Origin: Aureimonas psammosilenae
Lineage (GTDB): Bacteria; Pseudomonadota; Alphaproteobacteria; Rhizobiales; Rhizobiaceae
Assembly: GCF_009176975.1 (NCBI RefSeq)
Contig: NZ_WEZG01000001.1
Span: 186,001-250,000, forward strand
Reading direction: 5' to 3'
DNA length: 64,000 nt
Part shown: positions 58,567 through 64,000 of the stretch, in pieces
Position numbering within the stretch: the stretch's first letter is position 1
How the letters are laid out: each line of letters starts with the position of its first letter
Program-made: the position numbers and the translations under genes
The notes under the pieces: model-generated
The model's database searches: none
Told to the model about the DNA's origin: nothing
The model's input: the letters and a program-made list of their open reading frames with translations, nothing else

Positions 58567-58610
58567 CATGATCGCCCAAGCGCGCGAGCGAAGGCGTGAG
58601 GCGAACAAAC

Positions 58611-58638
58611 GAAAGGCCCGTGGATCGCTCCACGGGCC
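58611..58638 (-). terminator. Terminator of the 60-aa protein gene
   Basis: Perfect 10-bp stem (58615-58624 with 58629-58638, loop TCGC). On the minus strand it is followed by TTTCGTTTGTTC. It lies 44 bases after the stop of the small gene at 58682. Confidence 0.85.
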
Positions 58639-58681
58639 GCTCTGCATTTCCGGGGGAGGTTTGCGCCTGAAGCCGAAGGGC

Positions 58682-58864
58682 TTAACGGGTGCCGATACGG
58701 TCCCAGTGGCGGGCGTCGATGCCGACGGCGCGCAGCGCGCGGTCGGACGGACGGCGGCCGGACTCGGCAGCGCTCGCGCAGGCAATGGCGCCGTCCATCA
58801 TGGTTGCAGCCGACGCGAGCGTCGAACGCAAGGAACGGATCTTGGCGGGGCCGGCGGTGGTCAT
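58682..58864 (-). CDS. Small (60-aa) protein of unknown function
   Basis: ATG 58864 has an excellent AAAGGAGACAGAG ribosome site and the gene ends in its own terminator, strong support for a real gene. The product is basic and alanine/arginine-rich (MTTAGPAKIRSLRSTLASAA ... ASAAESGRRPSDRALRAVGI), ending DARHWDRIGTR. No membrane segment or cysteine pair. I do not recognise the family; the C-terminal LRAVGIDxxxWxxI pattern faintly recalls small DUF1127-type proteins of alphaproteobacteria, which is weak evidence. Confidence 0.72.
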   Translation of the reverse strand: MTTAGPAKIRSLRSTLASAATMMDGAIACASAAESGRRPSDRALRAVGIDARHWDRIGTR

Positions 58865-58971
58865 CTCTGTCTCCTTTGTGTCGAGACATAGATGCCCCTT
58901 CCACCCCCGTTCTTGAAGCGACAACATCACAGCGCTGCCATGCGCGAAATGCATGTCTCGTTCATCGGATT

Positions 58972-59916
58972 TTAGCAAAGCGTGGCTAGAACGCTTCTAT
59001 CATGGATCAGCGCGCCCCGATGGCGCACGACTTCGCCCGCCAAGCCATGCGCCGAGCGGACGGCCTCGGCCGGTTCGCGCCTGCAAAGGCGTGCGGCGAG
59101 ATAGGCGGCGGAGAAGGAGTCTCCCGCGCCCGTCGTGTCCACCGGCTCGGCCTCCGCCCGTGCCTTGACGAGAAGGCGCTCCTTTCCCGCCACGAGGAGC
59201 GCCGGCTCGCCGCCGTTCTTCACCACCACCTCCGTCGCGCCGAGCCGCAGATAGCGGTCCGCCGTGGCATCGGCCGAAAGGTCGCCGAAGGCCTTCATCT
59301 CGTCGTCGAGGCTCGGCAGGCAGATGGTCGAGGCTCGCGCGCCCGCCTCGATGGCTTCCCGCATCGCTCCCTCATTCGGCCAAAGGCGGGGGCGGATATT
59401 GGGATCGAAGGCCACCACCTTGCCGCCCGCCTTGGCGGCGGCGAGGAAATGAAGAAGCCGCTCCCGGTCCTCCACGCTCAGGATCGCGAGCGTGATGCCG
59501 GAGAAGTAGAGGACCTCGGCCGCGTCGAAGGCTCGTTCCAGCCGGCCATGGTCGGCCGCAAGTTCCTTCGCGGCGCTTCGGTCGCGCCAATAGGTGAAGC
59601 TTCGCTCGGCTCCGTCGAGGCGGATCATGTAAAGGCCGGGCGAGCGGCCGGGAATGCGCGCGATCCACTGCGTTTCGATGCCGGCCTCGGCGATGAAGCC
59701 GCTGAGGGCCTCCGATTCGCCGTCGTCGCCGAGCGCCGACAGATAACCGACGCTCCAGCTCTCGGGCAGAAGGCGGCGGAGATACCAGGCGGTGTTGAAA
59801 GTGTCGCCCGCGAACCCCTTGCGGTAAAGCCCGCTGCGCTCCACCGAAAGCTCGATCATGCATTCGCCGATCGACAGGACGCGGCCCCCGCCATGGTTTC
59901 CCGTCGCTTCACTCAT
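58972..59916 (-). CDS. kdgK: 2-keto-3-deoxygluconate kinase (PfkB family)
   Basis: A 314-aa ribokinase-fold kinase phosphorylating KDG to KDPG, an Entner-Doudoroff intermediate. The family motifs FAGDTFNTAWYLRRLL, SFTYWRDRSAAKELA, LYFSGITLAILS, FDPNIRPRLW and the ATP/catalytic-base DTTGAGDSFSAAYLAARL follow the order seen in E. coli KdgK. ATG 59916 has GGAGGGG upstream; an ATG five codons earlier is less likely. Monocistronic on the minus strand; 107 bases separate it from the small gene downstream. Confidence 0.9.
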   Translation of the reverse strand: MSEATGNHGGGRVLSIGECMIELSVERSGLYRKGFAGDTFNTAWYLRRLLPESWSVGYLSALGDDGESEALSGFIAEAGIETQWIARIPGRSPGLYMIRLDGAERSFTYWRDRSAAKELAADHGRLERAFDAAEVLYFSGITLAILSVEDRERLLHFLAAAKAGGKVVAFDPNIRPRLWPNEGAMREAIEAGARASTICLPSLDDEMKAFGDLSADATADRYLRLGATEVVVKNGGEPALLVAGKERLLVKARAEAEPVDTTGAGDSFSAAYLAARLCRREPAEAVRSAHGLAGEVVRHRGALIHDRSVLATLC

Positions 59917-60157
59917 CGTCCCCTCCGCCATGGTGTTTTGCGCGCCGCGCGTTATGCCAGTCCGGTACGGGGTTTAGAGCGCCCAACAAGACCTCGTGGG
60001 GTCGGCTGAGCGGTTCTTTTCGCCGTCCGCTTCGTTGCCAATCCTCGCCGATGCCGCCGGCATCGACTGCGTTCGGCGCCTCGCGGAACGACGAAAATCC
60101 CTCGCCCATCCTCCGCCCGGAGCTATTATTAGGCACTCTTAGACCAGAGGCGCGGCA

Positions 60158-61222
60158 ATGGAAAAGACGATCGAGCTGGTGCGGGGCGATACGCCGGGAA
60201 CCGAATGGCGTTTTCCGGTGCTGCGTTTCACCGGCACGCAGGCGGATGCACCGAAAACCTATATCCAGGCCGCGCTCCACGCCAACGAACTGCCGGGCGT
60301 CGTCGCGATCAACGCCCTTCTGCCGCTCCTGCGCAAAGCCGAAGACGAGGGGCGCATTCTCGGCGACATCACGGTGGTTCCCCATGCCAACCCGATCGCC
60401 GCCGGCCAGCATCTCTTTCTGGAGCATATGGGCCGGTTCTCGTTCAACTCGCGCACCAACTTCAACCGCGACTTCCCGCTTCTGGACAGCGTCGGGGAAG
60501 TCTCCGATCTGCCTGACGACGATGCGCCGGTCTCGGCCGAGAAACGGTTGAAGGCCCGGCTCCTTACCCTCGCGCACGGGGCCGACCTCGTTCTCGACCT
60601 TCACTGCGACGACGAATCCCTATCCTATCTCTACGTGCCCGCGCCCTTCTGGCCGCATATGTCGGATCTGGCGCAAGCGCTTGGATCGAAGGCGGTTCTG
60701 ATCTGGGACGAGTCCTCGGACGGCGCTTTCGAGGAAGCGGCCTTTTCGCCCTATCGCAACCTTCCCGCGACCCATGGTGATTGGAAGCGTCGGGCGATCA
60801 CGACGGTGGAGTTCCGGGGGCGGGCCGACGTGTCGCCGGCCTTCGCCGAGGCCGATGCACAAGGACTCTACCGCTTCCTGGCGCTGCGCGGCGTGATCGC
60901 TGACGAAAACGTGGCCCCAGCAGAGGAATGGCAGGGCCTCGCCGTGCCGCTCGCTAATGTCGAGATGATTCGCGCCCCGGTCGGCGGCGCGCTTTTGTTT
61001 CATGCAGGGCCGGGCGACCATGTGGCGAAGGGCGACCTTCTCGTCACGGTGCTTTTCGCTCCCGGCGAAGAGGATGGCGCGGTGGAGGTGAGGGCGCCGC
61101 AGGCGGGCCTCGTTCTGACGCGCCGCGCCCATCGCTCGACGCGGATCGGCGAGGACGTGATGAAGCTTCTTGGCGATCGTCCTTCGGATGTCGGCAAGAA
61201 GCCGGGCGCGCTGGAATCCTGA
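60158..61222 (+). CDS. Succinylglutamate desuccinylase/aspartoacylase-family zinc hydrolase
   Basis: A 354-aa M14-like protein. Zinc ligands are in ALHANELPG (His41, Glu44) and LVLDLHCDD (His149). N-terminal catalytic domain to ~235, then a beta-barrel-like C-terminal domain with APVGGALLFHAGPGDHVAKGD (a biotinyl/lipoyl-like turn) typical of the AstE/AspA group. Family members deacylate amino acids, for example N-acetyl-aspartate, N-succinylglutamate or ectoine derivatives; which one is not evident, and there are no arginine or ectoine genes nearby. Confidence 0.87.
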   Translation: MEKTIELVRGDTPGTEWRFPVLRFTGTQADAPKTYIQAALHANELPGVVAINALLPLLRKAEDEGRILGDITVVPHANPIAAGQHLFLEHMGRFSFNSRTNFNRDFPLLDSVGEVSDLPDDDAPVSAEKRLKARLLTLAHGADLVLDLHCDDESLSYLYVPAPFWPHMSDLAQALGSKAVLIWDESSDGAFEEAAFSPYRNLPATHGDWKRRAITTVEFRGRADVSPAFAEADAQGLYRFLALRGVIADENVAPAEEWQGLAVPLANVEMIRAPVGGALLFHAGPGDHVAKGDLLVTVLFAPGEEDGAVEVRAPQAGLVLTRRAHRSTRIGEDVMKLLGDRPSDVGKKPGALES

Positions 61223-61224
61223 GG

Positions 61225-61398
61225 AGGCTTAGAACCGGGGACAGAACTTGGCGGAGGAGGGCTGGCGCGGACTTTTCGTTCCCGGCGAGGCGCCGAGCGC
61301 AGTCCATGCAGCGCATGGGCGAGCATCGGCAACGAAGTCCGGGGGCGGAAAGGCTCGTCAGACCGACCCGCTGGGTTCTGTCCCCGGTTCTTAGACCT
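61225..61398. mobile_element. REPIN/MITE-like element with terminal inverted repeats
   Basis: A ~170-base unit bounded by near-perfect inverted repeats: AGAACCGGGGACAGAAC at 61231-61247 and its complement at 61375-61391, extended on both sides by AGG(C/T)TTA/CTA-type ends. Nested inside are further inverted arms (61269-61280 with 61331-61340) and a central CATGC-AGC-GCATG (61305-61317), so the whole could fold into one long hairpin. No open frame is supported inside. The right repeat contains the stop codon of the Gfo/Idh/MocA gene. GGGGACAG-containing repeats are typical of REP elements mobilised by RAYT transposases; the family name is inference. Confidence 0.7.
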
Positions 61399-62398
61399 CT
61401 TCCCAGCGCCCGCTCGTGCCGGAGCGGAACAGGGCGTCGAGCGCCTTCATGTTGGCGACGGCGTCCTCGATCGGAAACTCCGCCGCCTTCTGTCCAGAAA
61501 ACACGGCGCCGGCGGTCTCGGCCTGAAGCGCATACTGATCGCAGGGCTCGATGCGCTCGCGCCGGATCTGCGACCCGTCCACCGCGCCGCCCTCGTCCAC
61601 GAGAATCTCCACCGCGCCGTTCTGCGGCGCGTTCAGCGACACGGGCACGCTGATCCGCGCCTTCGTGCCGAGGATGTCGGTGGTCTGGAAGCGCACGAGC
61701 TGCGTGCCGACGCTGAATTGGAGATGCCGCCCTTCGCCGAAATCGAGAATGGCGCTCGCCAGACGATCGGTGCCGAAGGCGGGGTCGTGGTCGAAAAGCG
61801 CGAAGGCGCGGCGGGGCTCGGTCCCGAACAGAAGCCGCGCGAAGACCAGGGCATAGCAGCCGACATCGTAGAGCGCGCCGCCGCCGATGCCGGGCTGGTT
61901 GCGCACATTGGCCGGGTCGTCGTTGAAATAGGTGAAGGCGCTGCGGATCAGCTTCACCTCGCCGATCGCGCCCGTCGACACGAGCTCGCGCACCCGCAGC
62001 CATTGCGGATGCTGGCGCACCATGAAGGCCTCGAGAATCTGGGCGCCGCTCTTCTCGCGTGCCACCAGGAGCGTTTCGGCCTCGGCGGCGGTGAGCGCGA
62101 CCGGCTTCTCGCAAAGAACGTGCTTGCCCGCTTCCAGCGCCTTCACCGCCCAAGGCGCATGGAGATGGTTCGGCAGCGGGATATAGACCGCATCGACGTC
62201 CGGGTCGGCCAAAAGCGCCTCGTAGGAGCCGTGCGCGGTCTTGAAGCCGAAGCGCCGGGCGGCCTCTTCGGCGGCTTCCGGCCGGCGGGAAGCGATGGCC
62301 TGGAGCACCGCGCCTCGCGCGCGTCCGATGCCCGGGATCACCTTGTCCAGGGCGATCTTCGCCGTGCCCAGAACCCCCCAGCGCACCGTCTTTTCCAT
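61391..62398 (-). CDS. Gfo/Idh/MocA-family oxidoreductase
   Basis: A 335-aa NAD(P)-dependent sugar or inositol dehydrogenase-like protein. The Rossmann motif is WGVLGTAKIALDKVIPGI; AVYIPLPNHLHAPWAVKALEA and GKHVLCEKPVALT carry the catalytic EKP lysine; GALYDVGCYALVFARLLFG is the second-domain signature. Substrate unknown. ATG 62398 starts MEKTVRWG and follows GGGGGGTTT; 12 extra codons are possible upstream. The stop codon lies within the right inverted repeat of the REPIN-like element. Confidence 0.9.
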   Translation of the reverse strand: MEKTVRWGVLGTAKIALDKVIPGIGRARGAVLQAIASRRPEAAEEAARRFGFKTAHGSYEALLADPDVDAVYIPLPNHLHAPWAVKALEAGKHVLCEKPVALTAAEAETLLVAREKSGAQILEAFMVRQHPQWLRVRELVSTGAIGEVKLIRSAFTYFNDDPANVRNQPGIGGGALYDVGCYALVFARLLFGTEPRRAFALFDHDPAFGTDRLASAILDFGEGRHLQFSVGTQLVRFQTTDILGTKARISVPVSLNAPQNGAVEILVDEGGAVDGSQIRRERIEPCDQYALQAETAGAVFSGQKAAEFPIEDAVANMKALDALFRSGTSGRWEEV

Positions 62399-62605
62399 GA
62401 CGAAACCCCCCGTTCGCGCGCGTTCTACGGCCAAAACAGGAGCCGGCTCAAGGTGGCGCGCTCATTAAAATTTTCTGAATCCTTCAAGAGTTTGATGTCG
62501 TTACAGCTTCGAGCGTGATCCAGTTTCGGGCAAGGTTCGCTGCCTTGCTTCTTCGGCTCGATCGTCCACTTTGGCGTCCGGGGCTGAAGAACGAGGGGAA
62601 CTGCG

Positions 62606-62821
62606 ATGCATCAATCGCTGACGATCATTCTCGCCGATTATCTGACGGGGCGGATCTCGACCACGGAGGCTTTGAAGCGTTCGAACTGTCAGGCGGTGGA
62701 CGATCTCGTGCGTGCCGCGCGCACCGAAGGGGACGAGATCGACGAGCATGCCGAGCGTCGCCGACGCAACATCGCGCTGCTGCGCACCGTGACGAGCGGA
62801 CGGGTCGGCGGGTTTAAGTAA
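62606..62821 (+). CDS. Small hypothetical protein (71 aa)
   Basis: ATG 62606 has a GAGGGG site about 7 bases upstream. The product begins MHQSLTIILADYLTGRIST and has a helical middle (EALKRSNCQAVDDLVRAAR) with acidic and basic stretches; no signal peptide or known motif. It precedes the GapR-like gene on the same strand by 57 bases. I do not recognise the family; the frame is open with normal codon use, so it is a plausible but unproven gene. Confidence 0.5.
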   Translation: MHQSLTIILADYLTGRISTTEALKRSNCQAVDDLVRAARTEGDEIDEHAERRRRNIALLRTVTSGRVGGFK

Positions 62822-62878
62822 CCGCTTAACCTTCGCCTGCGATGACTGCTCCCGCCAGATTTCAAGGAAGGAGCAACC

Positions 62879-63157
62879 ATGAACGAGATGAGCGATGTGG
62901 CGACGGCTTCCGGGGGCCGCATCCGTTCCTTCGTGGAGCGGGTCGAGCAACTCGAACAGGAGATCGCCGAGCTGAACGAAGGCAAGAAGGAAGTCTTCGC
63001 CGAGGCCAAGGGCGAGGGCTTCGACATCAAGATCCTGAAGGAGATCATCAAGCTCCGCAAACAGGACCAGGACGAGCGCGACGAGCACGAAACGCTGCTG
63101 GACCTCTACATGCGGGCCATGGACGAAGCTGAGGAGCCGGTCGCCAAGGCCGCCTGA
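62879..63157 (+). CDS. GapR-family (DUF2312) nucleoid-associated DNA-binding protein
   Basis: A 92-aa protein matching GapR: RIRSFVERVEQLEQEIAELN, KEVFAEAKGEGFDIKILKEI, IKLRKQDQDERDEHETLLDLY. Coiled-coil first helix, then the basic DNA-binding segment and a dimerisation helix. In Caulobacter GapR binds overtwisted DNA ahead of replication and transcription and stimulates type II topoisomerases. A strong AAGGAAGGAG site precedes the ATG, and a terminator follows. Whether this is the main GapR or a paralogue cannot be told from one window. Confidence 0.92.
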   Translation: MNEMSDVATASGGRIRSFVERVEQLEQEIAELNEGKKEVFAEAKGEGFDIKILKEIIKLRKQDQDERDEHETLLDLYMRAMDEAEEPVAKAA

Positions 63158-63182
63158 ACAAGCGTCCCGAACGCCATGCAAC

Positions 63183-63215
63183 GGCCCCGCCACCAAAGCG
63201 GGGCCTTCGCTTTTT
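63183..63215 (+). terminator. Terminator after GapR-like gene
   Basis: 8-bp stem GGCCCCGC (63183-63190) with GCGGGGCC (63198-63205), 7-base loop, then TTCGCTTTTT. Confidence 0.88.
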
Positions 63216-63298
63216 CACCGGCTGGCGAAGGGCGTCCCGTTGACGCGGCGGGGTCCGCCCCATAACCCTCCGCCAGTCATCACCAGGGGAGGCGTGCG

Positions 63299-64000
63299 AT
63301 GAGCGAGGCCAAGGCCGATATCGGCGTTTTGGGCATGGGAACGATGGGCGCGATGCTGGCGCTCAACATCGCGGAGGAAGGGTTCGAAACGGCCCTCTTC
63401 AACCGAACGACATCGAAAGCGTTCGGTGTGCGCGACGACAACCCGGAGCTGGCCGAAAAGCTGCATCCGCAGGAAACGCTGGAAGCCTTCGTCCAATCGC
63501 TGAAGACGCCGCGCGTCGTCTTGATCATGGTCAATGCCGGCAAGCCGGTGGACGAGCAGATCGAGCATCTGAAGCCGCTTCTCGCACAAGGCGACATCGT
63601 GATCGACGGCGGCAATGCCGACTTCAACGACACGGTTCGCCGCAACAAGGCGATGGACGGCAGCGGCATCCATTTCGTCGGCATGGGCGTGTCGGGCGGC
63701 GAACTCGGCGCGCGCCACGGCCCCTCCATCATGGTGGGCGGCGACAAGGCCGTGTGGGAGCGCCTGGCGCCGATCCTCAAACCCGTCGCCGCGCAGTATG
63801 ACGGTGCTCCTTGCGTCGCCTGGCTCGGCACCGACGGCGCGGGCCATTTCGTCAAGACGATCCACAACGGCATCGAATATGCCGACATGCAGATGATCGC
63901 CGAGGTCTACGGCATCCTGCGCGATGGCGCAGGAATGAGCGCGCCGGACATGGGACGCGTTTTCGCCGACTGGAACACGCGCGGCCTCCAATCCTACCTC
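63299..64000 (+). CDS. gndA: 6-phosphogluconate dehydrogenase (3' truncated by window edge)
   Basis: The first 234 codons are visible; the frame is still open at the end. NAD(P)-binding IGVLGMGTMGAMLALNIAEEG, then FNRTTSKA, VIDGGNADFNDT, the substrate motif FVGMGVSGGELGARHGPSIM, and the catalytic-lysine block GAGHFVKTIHNGIEYADMQ are all intact. GGGGAGG precedes ATG 63299. Converts 6-phosphogluconate to ribulose-5-P plus CO2, and complements the rpe and tkt genes earlier in the window. Confidence 0.95.
   Translation, partial: MSEAKADIGVLGMGTMGAMLALNIAEEGFETALFNRTTSKAFGVRDDNPELAEKLHPQETLEAFVQSLKTPRVVLIMVNAGKPVDEQIEHLKPLLAQGDIVIDGGNADFNDTVRRNKAMDGSGIHFVGMGVSGGELGARHGPSIMVGGDKAVWERLAPILKPVAAQYDGAPCVAWLGTDGAGHFVKTIHNGIEYADMQMIAEVYGILRDGAGMSAPDMGRVFADWNTRGLQSYL

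Noticed and set aside
62501-63196. 231-codon minus-strand frame over the GapR-like gene
   Set aside because: The plus strand has a GapR-family match, ribosome site and terminator; the minus frame has none.

Overview
This is a high-GC (roughly two-thirds G+C by eye), gene-dense bacterial chromosome segment. Family content points to an alphaproteobacterium of the order Hyphomicrobiales (Rhizobiales): DUF2093, DUF4170, DUF2585, a BA14K-type protein, a GapR/DUF2312 protein, the glgC-glgA-pgm-glgX operon order and a conserved lipid A block. A zeaxanthin-glucoside-type carotenoid cluster suggests a yellow or orange pigmented organism, perhaps Aurantimonadaceae; that family-level guess is inference. 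I saw no rRNA, tRNA, CRISPR array or intact transposase.

Layout. (1) 1-4.9 kb: the end of one M16 peptidase gene and a second, non-catalytic M16 gene, a patatin-like phospholipase, a eukaryote/poxvirus-type topoisomerase IB on the opposite strand, and a small Tudor-like protein. (2) 5.1-10.6 kb: a tightly coupled operon pmbA - inositol-monophosphatase-like phosphatase - DUF4170 - acyltransferase - waaA - lpxK that makes and decorates Kdo-lipid A. DUF2093, mutL and a DUF2442 gene follow on the minus strand. (3) 13.2-24.0 kb, minus strand: glycogen metabolism in two transcription units, pgi-glgP (closed by a hairpin) and glgC-glgA-pgm-glgX; glgB is not at its usual place. (4) 24.3-33.6 kb: a small exported protein, then the TamA/TamB outer-membrane assembly pair, with TamB carrying seven ~100-residue repeats, and a BA14K-type exported protein. 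(5) 33.8-39.2 kb: a DNA-repair-like island with a radical SAM 'DNA modification/repair' protein, a DUF4130-UdgX fusion with the covalent-trapping KRRIH motif, and a HerA-like ATPase, with a VapC/Phd-type toxin-antitoxin pair wedged in antisense between the first two.

(6) 39.9-46.9 kb: carotenoid cluster crtX-crtY-crtI-crtB, convergent crtE, and divergent type II IPP isomerase fni. Isoprenoid precursor (IPP/DMAPP) goes to GGPP (CrtE), phytoene (CrtB), lycopene (CrtI), beta-carotene (CrtY) and glucosylated xanthophyll (CrtX); the hydroxylase CrtZ is not in the window. (7) 46.9-52.3 kb: fbp, tkt-pgk (no gap gene between them), rpe, and a YnfA-type membrane protein. (8) 52.4-58.5 kb: eutBC (ethanolamine ammonia-lyase) divergent from a complete tctCBA tricarboxylate transporter, then a TerC-family protein. 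(9) 58.7-64 kb: a 60-aa protein with its own terminator, KDG kinase, an AstE/AspA-type zinc hydrolase, a Gfo/Idh/MocA oxidoreductase, a REPIN/MITE-like inverted-repeat element between the last two, a small unknown gene, a GapR-family nucleoid protein, and the start of 6-phosphogluconate dehydrogenase, which runs off the window.
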